DNA of 64,000 nt from CAVQRB01 sp963715055. GTDB lineage: Bacteria; Pseudomonadota; Alphaproteobacteria; Rhodobacterales; Rhodobacteraceae. Every line of letters begins with the position of its first letter. Positions within the stretch are counted from its first letter, which is position 1. Below are positions 48,221 through 56,777 of this stretch, in pieces. The notes under the pieces were generated by a model that was not told where the DNA came from, ran no database searches, and worked only from the letters and a program-made list of their open reading frames with translations. The translations under genes and the position numbers were made by a program. The DNA lies in contig CAVQRB010000009.1 of NCBI GenBank assembly GCA_963715055.1, forward strand, positions 1 to 64,000, written 5' to 3'.

Positions 48221-50149
48221 TCAGGCGCGCGCTTCGCCAATGCGCGCCACGCCCAGAACATCCAGTACTTTTGCCTCGATATCGGACGCATTCATCCGCG
48301 CCACGGCATACATGTCCTCGGGGCTCGCCTGGTCGATGAAAATGTCCGGCAGCACCATGGACCGGTATTTCAGCCCGTGATCGAAAACGCCTTCCTCGGC
48401 GAGAAGCTGCGCCACATGGCTGCCGAACCCGCCGATCGCGCCCTCCTCGATGGTGATCAGCGCCTCGTGATCCGCCGCGAGATCGAGGATCAGGTCCCGG
48501 TCGAGCGGCTTGGCAAAGCGCGCATCGGCGATCGTGGGCGTAATCCCGCGGGCGACAAGCGCCTCCGCCGCCTTTTCGACCTCGGACAGACGGGTGCCGA
48601 AGGACAGGATCGCCACGCGCCCACCTTTGGAGATGATGCGCCCCTTGCCGATCTCCAGCGGAATACCCCGCGCAGGCATCTCGACCCCGGTGCCGTCGCC
48701 GCGTGGAAAGCGGAAAGCGATGGGGCCGGCATCATGCGCTGCCGCTGTGGCCACCATGTGTTTGAGTTCCGCCTCATCTGCGGCGGCCATGACGACGAAG
48801 CCCGGCAGGTTGGAGAGATAGGCGATGTCGAAGGCACCAGCATGGGTTGCACCATCCGCGCCCACCAGCCCTGCGCGGTCGATGGCGAAGCGCACCGGCA
48901 GGCGCTGGATCGCCACGTCATGTACGACCTGATCGTAGCCGCGTTGCAGGAAGGTCGAATACATCGTGCAGAAAGGTTTCATGCCGCCTGCCGCGAGGGC
49001 GGCGGAAAAGGTCACACCATGCTGCTCGGCTATCCCGACGTCAAAACACCGGCTGGGATAGCGCTCCGCAAAAAGGTTCAGGCCAGTCCCGTCGGGCATC
49101 GCCGCCGTGATCGCGCAGATCTTGTCGTCCTCCGCGGCCTCCTGGATCAGGCTTTCGGCAAAAACGCGGGTGTAGGAGGGCGCATTCGACGGAGTTTTCT
49201 TCTGCTCGCCGGTGACGAGGTTGAACTTGGCCGTGGCATGGCCCTTGTCGCGCGCCGCCTCCGCCGGGGCGTAGCCCTTGCCCTTCTTGGTCAGCGCGTG
49301 GATCAGGATCGGTCCCGTCGCGCGTGCCTTGACCGTGCGCAGCAGCGGCAGCAACACATCCATATCATGCCCGTCGATGGGACCGATGTAGGAGAACCCA
49401 AGCTGCTCGAAAAGCGTGCCGCCCATTGCCATTCCCTTGAGGATCTCCTTGGCGCGCTTGGCACCCTCGCGGAACGGGCCGGGCAGAAGGCTTACCGCGC
49501 CTTTGGCGGCGGCTGCGAAATCCTGAAAGGGTTCTTCGGCGTAGAGCCGGCTCAGGTAGGCGGACATCGCGCCCACGGGCGGGGCAATGGACATCTCGTT
49601 GTCGTTGAGGATGACGATCAGGCGCTTTTTGAGATGACCCGCGTTGTTCATCGCCTCATAGGCCATGCCCGCGCTCATCGAGCCGTCGCCGATCACCGCG
49701 ATGGCATCCCCGAGGCCCTCGGCCACCACGCCGCCGAGATCGCGGGCCACGGCAAAACCGAGCGCCGCCGAGATCGAGGTGGAACTATGCGCGGCTCCGA
49801 AAGGATCATAGGGGGATTCGCTGCGTTTGGTGAAACCACTCAGACCGTCCTTCATCCGCAGAGTCCTGATCCGGTCGCGGCGTTCGGTCAGGATCTTGTG
49901 CGGGTAGCATTGGTGGCCCACGTCCCAGATGATCTTGTCGCGCGGCGTGTCGAAGACTGCGTGCAGCGCCACGGTGAGTTCGACCACGCCGAGGCCCGCG
50001 CCCAGATGCCCGCCGGTCACGGAAACGGCGGAAACGGTTTCGGACCGAAGCTCGTGGGCGAGCTGTGTCAGCTGCCGGTCCGACAGGGATTTCATGTCCG
50101 CCGGACGGCGGATCGTGTCCAGAAGGGGCGTTTTGGGTCTTTCAGTCAT
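48221..50149 (-). CDS. dxs: 1-deoxy-D-xylulose-5-phosphate synthase
   Basis: Dxs joins pyruvate and glyceraldehyde 3-phosphate to start the MEP route to isoprenoids, using thiamine diphosphate. The 642-residue protein has GDGSMSAGMAYEAMNNAG (ThDP region), the ILNDNEMSIAPPVGA stretch, IGPIDGHDMDVLLP, and the C-terminal transketolase-like domain with IAEQHGVTFSAALAAGG and FRFPRGDGTGV. It is the last gene of an operon with ispA and xseB. The isoprenoid pair dxs-ispA is common in this family of bacteria. Confidence 0.97.
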   Translation of the reverse strand: MTERPKTPLLDTIRRPADMKSLSDRQLTQLAHELRSETVSAVSVTGGHLGAGLGVVELTVALHAVFDTPRDKIIWDVGHQCYPHKILTERRDRIRTLRMKDGLSGFTKRSESPYDPFGAAHSSTSISAALGFAVARDLGGVVAEGLGDAIAVIGDGSMSAGMAYEAMNNAGHLKKRLIVILNDNEMSIAPPVGAMSAYLSRLYAEEPFQDFAAAAKGAVSLLPGPFREGAKRAKEILKGMAMGGTLFEQLGFSYIGPIDGHDMDVLLPLLRTVKARATGPILIHALTKKGKGYAPAEAARDKGHATAKFNLVTGEQKKTPSNAPSYTRVFAESLIQEAAEDDKICAITAAMPDGTGLNLFAERYPSRCFDVGIAEQHGVTFSAALAAGGMKPFCTMYSTFLQRGYDQVVHDVAIQRLPVRFAIDRAGLVGADGATHAGAFDIAYLSNLPGFVVMAAADEAELKHMVATAAAHDAGPIAFRFPRGDGTGVEMPARGIPLEIGKGRIISKGGRVAILSFGTRLSEVEKAAEALVARGITPTIADARFAKPLDRDLILDLAADHEALITIEEGAIGGFGSHVAQLLAEEGVFDHGLKYRSMVLPDIFIDQASPEDMYAVARMNASDIEAKVLDVLGVARIGEARA

Positions 50150-50158
50150 CGTGTTTCC

Positions 50159-51028
50159 TCAATGCGCCCGCGTAACCACGAAGCGCGCCGCATGTCTTAG
50201 GATATCCGCCGCCTGCCCGTAACCCGTCAGGCTGTCGCAGGCTTCTTCCACAAGCTGCGCCGCCCGCATCCTTGCCTCATCCAACCCGAGGAGCGAGACG
50301 AAGGTGGCCTTGCCCGCTGCGGCATCCTTGCCGACCGCCTTGCCGACGGTCGTGCTGTCACCGGTGACATCCAGCACATCGTCGGCGATCTGGAAGGCGA
50401 GACCCAAGGCGCGGGCATAGGACTGAAAGGGGGCCGTATCCGCCTGGGCGAGCCGTGCCCCGGCCATCGCCGACCAGGTAATCAGCGCCCCGGTCTTGCC
50501 TTGCTGCAGGGCAGTGATCTGCTCCAGCGTCAGCGGCGTGCCTGCGGTCTCCGCTGCGATGTCCAGCGCCTGTCCCAACACCATGCCCTCGATGCCGCTG
50601 GCCCGCGCGAGGCTGAGCGCAAGTTCTGCGCGCACCTCCGCGTGCGGGCTGGCCTCGGGGCGCGTCACCAACTCGAAGGCAAGCGTATGCAACGCGTCCC
50701 CGGCCAGAATCGCGGTGGCCTCGTCCCATTTGCGATGTACCGTGGGCTGCCCGCGCCGCAGGTCGTCGTCGTCCATGCAGGGCAGGTCGTCGTGCACAAG
50801 ACTATAGGCATGCAGCGCTTCGATCGCCGTGGCGGGCCAGATCGCCTGCCCTTGGGAAATGTCATGTAGCCGCGCAGATTCGAGCACCAGAAAGCCGCGC
50901 AGGCGTTTGCCGCCACTGGTGGCATGGGCCATGGCCTGGACCACGGGCAGGGTGCCGAAGGGTTGCAGAACCTTGTCGAAATGCGCCTGAACCGCGTCTG
51001 CTGCCTCGACCAGTCGTGATGCGAACAT
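50159..51028 (-). CDS. ispA: polyprenyl synthetase (farnesyl diphosphate synthase)
   Basis: IspA condenses IPP with DMAPP and geranyl diphosphate to farnesyl diphosphate. The 289-residue protein has the first aspartate-rich motif DDLPCMDDDDLRRGQPTVH and the second QIADDVLDVTGD, GKRLRGF for substrate binding, and the extra residues of bacterial FPP synthases in the first motif. The ATG at 51028 is five bases from the xseB stop. Its start is not the long open frame upstream. It is followed by dxs nine bases later. Confidence 0.95.
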   Translation of the reverse strand: MFASRLVEAADAVQAHFDKVLQPFGTLPVVQAMAHATSGGKRLRGFLVLESARLHDISQGQAIWPATAIEALHAYSLVHDDLPCMDDDDLRRGQPTVHRKWDEATAILAGDALHTLAFELVTRPEASPHAEVRAELALSLARASGIEGMVLGQALDIAAETAGTPLTLEQITALQQGKTGALITWSAMAGARLAQADTAPFQSYARALGLAFQIADDVLDVTGDSTTVGKAVGKDAAAGKATFVSLLGLDEARMRAAQLVEEACDSLTGYGQAADILRHAARFVVTRAH

Positions 51029-51032
51029 CGGA

Positions 51033-51275
51033 TCAGAGACCTTCGACGGGCGTCGTTCCGGTCGGTTTGCCATTCCCGTCGAGCGTGATCGCGGCGACTT
51101 TCTCCTCGGCTTCCTTGAGCTTGGTCTCGCAGCGGGCCTTGAGGGCCGCTCCGCGTTCATAGAGCGCTATGCTTTCGTCCAGCGCCACGTCGCCACGCTC
51201 CAGCTGGCCCAGAACCTTTTCAAGCTCGCTCATCGCTTGCTCGAAACTCATTTCGTTGACGGGGGTGTCGGTCAT
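51033..51275 (-). CDS. xseB: exodeoxyribonuclease VII small subunit
   Basis: XseB is the small subunit that coats the large subunit of exonuclease VII, which degrades single-stranded DNA. The 80-residue protein is acidic and helical: MSFEQAMSELEKVLGQLERGDVALDESIALYERG, then LKARCETKLKEAEEKV. The start at 51275 gives MTDTPVNEMSF, the usual beginning. The gene lies directly upstream of ispA and dxs, an order often seen in bacteria. Confidence 0.93.
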   Translation of the reverse strand: MTDTPVNEMSFEQAMSELEKVLGQLERGDVALDESIALYERGAALKARCETKLKEAEEKVAAITLDGNGKPTGTTPVEGL

Positions 51276-51359
51276 CGTCCGGGATATCCTGCGGTTTTCA
51301 ATTTTCAGGACCATATCGCCAAACGCCGACCTGTTCCAGAGCGTGAACCAGCTTCCGCG

Positions 51360-52061
51360 TTACTCGGGCGAGAGCATGTAGCCTTCGCCGCGTACGGTCT
51401 GCAGATACCGCGGTTGCTTCGGGTCGCTCTCGATCTTGCGGCGCAGCCGGGTGATCTGCACATCGACCGCGCGTTCCTGCGCCTGCCCCCGGTCGCGGCC
51501 GAGTTCCTCCACCAGCTTCGCACGGCTGATCGGCTCGTTGCAGCTGGCGGAGAAGATCTTCATCAGGTGCATCTCCGTCGCGGTCAGCCGGATCAACTCT
51601 TCGCCCTGCCACATCTCTCCGCGCTCCATATCGTAGCGTATGGTCCCCAGCGACAGGACCTTCGGCAGATGCTGTTCGCGTGGCGCATCGGGCATCCGCC
51701 GCAGGATCGCGTTGATCCGCAACAAAAGCTCTTTCGGCTCGAACGGTTTCGGCAGGTAGTCGTCGGCCCCGGCCTCGAGCCCTTCGATCCGGTTACCGGT
51801 CTCGCCCTTGGCCGTCAGCAGCAGGATCGGAACGACACTTTTCTCGCGCAGCGATTTCGTCAGCGCGATGCCATCCTCCCCGGGCATCATCACGTCGAGC
51901 ACGATGAGGTCGAAGTCGAGACCGGACAGGATTCTCCGTGCATGGCCGGCATCACGCGCTGCTGTCACCAGAAAACCGTTCCGTATCAGGAATTTCTGCA
52001 ACAGCGAGCGGATCCGCTCGTCGTCGTCCACGACAAGAAGATGCGCCGCGTTTTCCGTCAT
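51360..52061 (-). CDS. petR: OmpR-family response regulator, PetR-like
   Basis: A 233-residue response regulator with a receiver domain (LLVVDDDERIRSLLQKFLIR, phospho-acceptor Asp in LIVLDVMMPGEDG, Lys in ADDYLPKPFEPKELLLRI) and an OmpR-type winged helix (LTATEMHLMKIFSASCNEPISRAKLVEEL). Its pairing with a MarR-like gene (ATGA overlap) matches petPR, which in Rhodobacter capsulatus is needed for cytochrome bc1 and c2 synthesis. No sensor kinase is beside it. The name PetR is by analogy. Confidence 0.85.
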   Translation of the reverse strand: MTENAAHLLVVDDDERIRSLLQKFLIRNGFLVTAARDAGHARRILSGLDFDLIVLDVMMPGEDGIALTKSLREKSVVPILLLTAKGETGNRIEGLEAGADDYLPKPFEPKELLLRINAILRRMPDAPREQHLPKVLSLGTIRYDMERGEMWQGEELIRLTATEMHLMKIFSASCNEPISRAKLVEELGRDRGQAQERAVDVQITRLRRKIESDPKQPRYLQTVRGEGYMLSPE

Positions 52062-52579
52062 GATCCGCTGTCTTTCAGCCTGGCGTAGGCCTTGCGCATT
52101 TCACGGTCCATCATCGATTCCAGCACGGTGCGGAACCCGGCCACGGCTTCGGGTCCGGCCTCCCTGAAGGCCATACGCATCCGTGCGCGTTGCGCGTCCG
52201 AGAGCTTTTGTTCCAGTGCCTGTCCCGCTTCGGTCAAAAACAGATGCCTCTCGCGTTTGTCGATCTTGCCGATCCTGCTCTCCACCAGACCATCCTCGAT
52301 CAGGGTGCGCAAGACACGGTTGAGCGATTGCTTCGTGACGCCCAGAATGTTGAGCAGGTTGTTGACCGTCGTGCCGGGCGCGCGGTTGATGAAGTGAACC
52401 GCCCGGTGATGCGCCCGTCCGTAGGCGAGGTCCGCAAGGATCCGGTCGGGATCGGCGGTGAAGCCGCGATAGGCAAAAAACATGGCCTCGATGCCCTGTC
52501 GGAGTTGCTCGTCCGTCAGAAACAGAAGGTTTTCACCGCTATAGGTGCCTGCGCTGCGTCCCTCGGCCATGGCCTGCAT
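52058..52579 (-). CDS. petP: MarR-family regulator, PetP-like
   Basis: A 173-residue MarR-type winged-helix regulator: DRILADLAYGRAHHRAVHFINRAPGTTVNNLLNILGVTKQSLNRVLRTLIEDGLVESRIGKIDKRERHLFLTEAG in the middle. Its stop overlaps the petR start. In R. capsulatus, PetP and PetR act together on cytochrome bc1 genes, so I infer the same here. The gene diverges from ilvE; an inverted repeat 33 bases upstream of it could be its own operator. ATG 52570 is an alternative start. Confidence 0.85.
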   Translation of the reverse strand: MQAMAEGRSAGTYSGENLLFLTDEQLRQGIEAMFFAYRGFTADPDRILADLAYGRAHHRAVHFINRAPGTTVNNLLNILGVTKQSLNRVLRTLIEDGLVESRIGKIDKRERHLFLTEAGQALEQKLSDAQRARMRMAFREAGPEAVAGFRTVLESMMDREMRKAYARLKDSGS

Positions 52580-52611
52580 TTGCTTTCGTTAACGTGCTTT
52601 CGATCGACTAT

Positions 52612-52630
52612 ATGTCAGTGTTGTTGACAT
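52612..52630. promoter_or_regulatory. 19-base inverted repeat, probable PetP (MarR) operator
   Basis: ATGTCA (52612-52617), centre GTGTTGT, TGACAT (52625-52630). The length and arm spacing are those of MarR-family operators. It lies in the gap between petP and ilvE, nearer petP, and could serve autoregulation or ilvE control. No footprint data are available. Confidence 0.5.
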
Positions 52631-52741
52631 TCCAAGTCCGAAGGGCTATCGAATCGCATCTTTGGCGCAATTTTATGACCGTACCGGATGTAAAATGCGC
52701 AATATTCGAAAAGAAGTGCGAAAGCTAGGGAAGGAAACACG

Positions 52742-53611
52742 ATGGCGGGCGCTTACAATGACCGGGATGGATTCATCTGGATGGACGGAAAAATGGTCGA
52801 CTGGCGCGATGCCAATGTCCATATTTTGACCCATGCGATGCACTACGCTTCTTCGGTCTTCGAGGGCGAGCGCGCCTATGGCGGCAAGATCTTCAAGTCG
52901 CGCGAGCATTCCGAACGGCTGAAGCGCTCAGCGAAAATGATCGATTTCGAAATTCCCTATACCGTCGACGAGATCGAGGCGGCGAAAGTCCAGGTTCTGG
53001 CCGCCTCCGGGCTCAAGGATGCCTATGTCCGGGCCATCGCCTGGCGCGGCGTTGGCGAAGACATGGGTGTGGCCTCGGCGCGCAACCCCGTGCGCATGGC
53101 CATCGCGGCCTGGGAGTGGGGCGCCTATTACGGCGACGCCAAGATGAAGGGTGCCAAGCTCGACATCTCCAAGTGGAAGCGCCCGAGCCCGGAAACGATT
53201 CCCAGCCATGCCAAGGCGGCGGGGCTCTATATGATCTGTACAATGTCGAAGCATGCCGCAGAGGCGAAGGGGTGCTCGGACGCGATGATGTTCGACTACC
53301 GCGGCTATGTGGCCGAGGCGACGGGGGCCAACATCTTCTTCGTCAAGGATGGCGAGGTGCACACGCCCGACCCGGATTGCTTCCTCAACGGCCTCACCCG
53401 GCAGACGGTGATCGGCATGTTGCGCGACAAGCAGATCAAGGTCCACGAACGCCACATCATGCCCGAGGAGCTGGAAGGCTTCGAGCAATGCTGGCTGACC
53501 GGAACGGCGGCGGAAGTGACCCCGGTGGGCAAGATCGGCGATTACAGTTTCGAGGTTGGTGCGCTGACCCGCGACATTGCGGAGAGCTACGAGAAACTGG
53601 TCCGGGCCTAG
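52742..53611 (+). CDS. ilvE: branched-chain amino acid aminotransferase
   Basis: IlvE exchanges amino groups between glutamate and the 2-keto acids of leucine, isoleucine and valine, using PLP. The 289-residue protein has family features: HAMHYASSVFEGERAYGGKIF, the PLP Lys in PSHAKAAGLYMICTMSKHAAEAKGCSDAM, EATGANIFFVKDGEVHTP and GLTRQTVIGM, and ends with LTGTAAEVTPVGKIGDYSF. GGAAG is upstream of the ATG. It is transcribed away from petP. Confidence 0.95.
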   Translation: MAGAYNDRDGFIWMDGKMVDWRDANVHILTHAMHYASSVFEGERAYGGKIFKSREHSERLKRSAKMIDFEIPYTVDEIEAAKVQVLAASGLKDAYVRAIAWRGVGEDMGVASARNPVRMAIAAWEWGAYYGDAKMKGAKLDISKWKRPSPETIPSHAKAAGLYMICTMSKHAAEAKGCSDAMMFDYRGYVAEATGANIFFVKDGEVHTPDPDCFLNGLTRQTVIGMLRDKQIKVHERHIMPEELEGFEQCWLTGTAAEVTPVGKIGDYSFEVGALTRDIAESYEKLVRA

Positions 53612-53629
53612 ACCGACGACGGCGGGCGG

Positions 53630-54325
53630 TTAGAGCAAGACTGCCTCGATCGTTGCCTTGAGCAGCGAGCGCCCGGAATCGAACATCGTCGAAATCTGAA
53701 AAGTCAGCAGGAAGAGCGCCGGGTAGAAAAGGAACTCGTACCGCGAGATCAGGCCCGGCACCCTTTCTTGCGACATCGATCTCGTGAGCGGGCCGAATGT
53801 CGCCAGCGCCAGAAAAGCGCCGACGCATATGCCGACGAGGATATCCGACGGCCAATGCAGGCCGAAAATGATCCGCGGCAACAGAACGACAAGAAAGCAG
53901 TAGAGGTCCGATCAGGGCGCCCGCTGTCCGGTTCATCAAGATAATTCCCGTACAAAGTGCTGCAAAGAGCACGGCGTGATCGCTTGGGAATGAGCTCATG
54001 CCTTCGAACATGCCTCGCCTGACAAAACCGTCCAGATGTAGTTCCAGATCCGCAGTGTGGATAGATCTTGGCGAGAATGGCAGGACTATGGCCAGTGCGC
54101 ATCCCACGACGATTGCAAGGATCGCAATGGTCAAGGTTGCCAGCACCGCGGCCCGTAGGGGTAGGTTCCCGCCCGCTGGACAAACCACAAGGACCAGATC
54201 ACCAGAATGACCGGGATGCTTTTGGTAACCGGATTGGACGAAACGAAAAAGATGACCAAACTCAGGTCATGATGAGTGCCGGCATTGGAATTGGCGAGCA
54301 GCAGCAGTTGTTCATCGGGTCGCAT
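53630..54325 (-). pseudogene. PAP2-family phosphatase, broken by two compensating frameshifts
   Basis: A PAP2 (type 2 phosphatidic acid phosphatase) membrane protein of about 231 residues. In order: an N-terminal MRPDEQLLLLANSNAGTHHD in frame a, a middle with MSSFPSDHAVLFAALCTGI in frame b (the SSFPSDH motif), and a C-terminal PRIIFGLHWPSDILVGICVGA in frame a again. The two frame changes lie at about 54155-54180 and 53900-53912. One gain and one loss restore the frame, so the protein is complete apart from the shifts. It may be a true pseudogene or double sequencing error. Confidence 0.7.
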
Positions 54326-54555
54326 TCGCGACTCCTGTACTGAGCAAAAGCGTCAATCTTTGTAAACGAACCATGACAGGATTTATTCCATTGGTCGGAG
54401 AGGAAAGTCTTCACGATCAAAGCGGACCGTTTGGACAACGGCGCGCGAAAACCGCGCGTCACGAAAACTTCCGGCTCCCGTTACACGGGTGTCTGCCCCA
54501 TGTTACATTCATAGCAACTCATGACGGCAGTTTTAGCTCAACATGGAGTCTGCAG

Positions 54556-56124
54556 ATGACACGCCTCATTCGCCCCACGCGCCGCGCCGTTCTGGCGGGG
54601 TCGACTGCCTTTGCCGCAAGCCTTGCGCTGCCCAGCCTCAGCCGCGCCGCGTCGCGCCCGGTCTTCACGCATGGCGTCCAATCGGGCGATGTCGACACCT
54701 CGTCCGGAATGATCTGGACCCGGACAGATCGCCCGGCACGCATCGCCATGGAGGTCTCCACCACCGAAAGCTTCAAGGATGCCCGCCGGCTCGCCTCGAT
54801 GGACGCGATCCCGAACGGCGATCTGTCGGTCAAACGCCTGATCGACGCGCTGCCGTCCGATCAGGAGATTTTCTACCGCTTCATCGCGACCGATCTCAGC
54901 GACACCAATGCGGTGTCCGAACCGCTGGTCGGACGCTTCCGCACCGCGCCCATGTCGCGCCGGAACATCCGCTTCGCCTGGTCCGGCGACACTGCCGGAC
55001 AGGGCTGGGGGATCGACGCGGAGGGCATGGCGACCTATGCCACAATGGCGAAACACCAGCCCGATTTCTTCATCCATTCCGGCGATACGGTCTATGCAGA
55101 TGGCCCGATGGAGGATGAGGTAGAGCTGAAGGATGGCACGCTCTGGAAGAACCTCGTGCTGCCCGACGAGAAGCGCAAGGTCGCCGAAACACTCGACGAA
55201 TTCCGCGCCCAGTGGAAATACAACCTGCTCGACGAGCATGTGCGGGCGATGAATGCGTCGGTTCCCACCTTCATGCAGTGGGACGATCATGAGGTCGTCA
55301 ACAACTGGTCCGACAGCAAGGACTTGATGGGCGATGACCGCTATACCGAAAAATCGGTTCATGTCCTGCAGGCACGAGCGACGCGGGCCTTTCACGAAAT
55401 GACCCCGCTGCGCATCACGCCGGAAGAGCCGAACCGGGTTTATCGCAAGATTGGCTACGGGCCGATGCTTGACGTTTTCTTCCTCGACCTGCGCAGCTAC
55501 CGCGGCCCGAACACAGCACCACTGAGCGACACCCTGACCGACGCCCAGCGCGTGCTTGGCGCGGAGCAGATGGCCTGGCTGAAGCGGGAACTGGCCGCGT
55601 CCACGGCGACCTGGAAGGTGATCGCCTCCGACCAGCCCATCGGCCTTGTCGTCTGGGACAATTTCCGCGACAGGGCGGGCTCGGAAGGGATTGCCGATGG
55701 TCAGAACGGTCCTGCGATGGGGCGCGAACTCGAAGTGGCCGAGTTGCTGCGCTTCATCAAGACCGCGGAAATCGACAATACGGTCTGGTTCACCGCCGAC
55801 GTACACTACACCGCCGCGCACTACTACGACCCGAACAAGGCGCAGTTCCAGGACTTCAACCCGTTCTGGGAATTCGTGTCAGGTCCGCTTCATTCAGGCA
55901 CTTTCGGGCCGAACGGTCTCGATACGACCTTCGGGCCGGAGGTGAAATTCGTCAAGGCACCCACCAAGGAACAGGGCCAGAACCTGCCGCCATCGATGGG
56001 CCTTCAGTTCTTCGGGCTGGTCGATATCGATGCGCAGACGCAGCAGATGCGCGTGCGGCTGATGGACCGCGGCGATACCGAGCTCTACGCAGTAACGCTC
56101 GATCCTGTCGGCATAGCGCTTTGA
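54556..56124 (+). CDS. phoD: alkaline phosphatase D family protein, Tat-exported
   Basis: A 522-residue PhoD-type phosphatase or phosphodiesterase. The N-terminus is a twin-arginine signal (PTRRAVLAGSTAFAASLALPS), so it is exported folded, with metal ions. Catalytic motifs are WSGDTAGQGWG, IHSGDTVYADGP, MQWDDHEVVNNW and TADVHYTAAHYY. The start at 54556 puts the Tat motif at the N-terminus; the open frame upstream to 54373 is by chance. Such enzymes release phosphate from organic esters or teichoic acids. No clear Pho box seen. Confidence 0.92.
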   Translation: MTRLIRPTRRAVLAGSTAFAASLALPSLSRAASRPVFTHGVQSGDVDTSSGMIWTRTDRPARIAMEVSTTESFKDARRLASMDAIPNGDLSVKRLIDALPSDQEIFYRFIATDLSDTNAVSEPLVGRFRTAPMSRRNIRFAWSGDTAGQGWGIDAEGMATYATMAKHQPDFFIHSGDTVYADGPMEDEVELKDGTLWKNLVLPDEKRKVAETLDEFRAQWKYNLLDEHVRAMNASVPTFMQWDDHEVVNNWSDSKDLMGDDRYTEKSVHVLQARATRAFHEMTPLRITPEEPNRVYRKIGYGPMLDVFFLDLRSYRGPNTAPLSDTLTDAQRVLGAEQMAWLKRELAASTATWKVIASDQPIGLVVWDNFRDRAGSEGIADGQNGPAMGRELEVAELLRFIKTAEIDNTVWFTADVHYTAAHYYDPNKAQFQDFNPFWEFVSGPLHSGTFGPNGLDTTFGPEVKFVKAPTKEQGQNLPPSMGLQFFGLVDIDAQTQQMRVRLMDRGDTELYAVTLDPVGIAL

Positions 56125-56129
56125 GACAA

Positions 56130-56159
56130 TCGGGCGAGGCAGGATGCTACCTCGCCCGA
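56130..56159. terminator. bidirectional terminator between phoD and cobO
   Basis: TCGGGCGAGG (56130-56139) and CCTCGCCCGA (56150-56159) form a perfect 10-base stem with a 10-base loop. It sits between the convergent stops of phoD (56124) and cobO (56164), so it could stop transcripts from both sides. The T-run is weak on either strand. Confidence 0.75.
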
Positions 56160-56163
56160 CCTT

Positions 56164-56763
56164 TCAGAAATCGACGCCGCGCTGCGCCTTGATGCCTGCC
56201 TGATAGGGGTGCTTGACCTCGGTCATTTCCGTCACGAGATCCGCGTATTCCATCAACTCCGGCTTCGCATCGCGCCCGGTCAGGATTACGGAGGTGCGCT
56301 CGTGCCGCTGCTCCAGCCCGGCGATCACATCCGCGACGTCGAGATAGTCATAGCGCAGTGCGATATTGATCTCGTCGAGCACCACGAGGTCGAAATCGCC
56401 GCTTTTCATCAACTCGACCGCCTTGGCATAGGCGGCCTGCGCGGCGGCGATGTCGCGGTCGCGGTCCTGCGTGTCCCAGGTGAAGCCTTCGCCCATCGTG
56501 TGCCAGATGACCCCACCGAGCCGGTCGAAGAACTGCCTCTCACCGGTGATCCAGGTGCCCTTGATGAACTGCACAACGGCCACGGATTGCTTCCAGCCAA
56601 GCGCCCGGACGATCACGCCGAAAGCGCTCGACGACTTGCCCTTGCCGTTACCGGTATGCACCAGCACAAGCCCGCGTCCGGGGTCGGTCGCCTCGGCCAC
56701 CTTGGCGCGCTGCCTGGCTTGCAGCTTCTTCATTTCCTGTTTGTGGCTCTCCGGATCGCTCAT
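56164..56763 (-). CDS. cobO: cob(I)yrinic acid a,c-diamide adenosyltransferase
   Basis: CobO adds the 5'-deoxyadenosyl group to the cobalt of cobyrinic acid diamide in vitamin B12 synthesis. The 199-residue protein has the P-loop HTGNGKGKSSSAFG near residue 36, then ALGWKQSVAVVQFIKG, VLDEINIALRYDY, and the C-terminal EVKHPYQAGIKAQRGVDF. The ATG at 56763 gives the better start. It lies 14 bases after the EamA gene on the same strand, so they may share a message. B12 is used by QueG and others. Confidence 0.95.
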   Translation of the reverse strand: MSDPESHKQEMKKLQARQRAKVAEATDPGRGLVLVHTGNGKGKSSSAFGVIVRALGWKQSVAVVQFIKGTWITGERQFFDRLGGVIWHTMGEGFTWDTQDRDRDIAAAQAAYAKAVELMKSGDFDLVVLDEINIALRYDYLDVADVIAGLEQRHERTSVILTGRDAKPELMEYADLVTEMTEVKHPYQAGIKAQRGVDF

Positions 56764-56777
56764 CGGTTCTCCCCTCC

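Noticed and set aside
48377..50200. 607-codon plus-strand frame over dxs
   Set aside because: Mirror frame of dxs with low-complexity Arg/His/Ala; no domain.
54538..55821. 427-codon minus-strand frame over phoD
   Set aside because: Antisense to phoD, with no motif.
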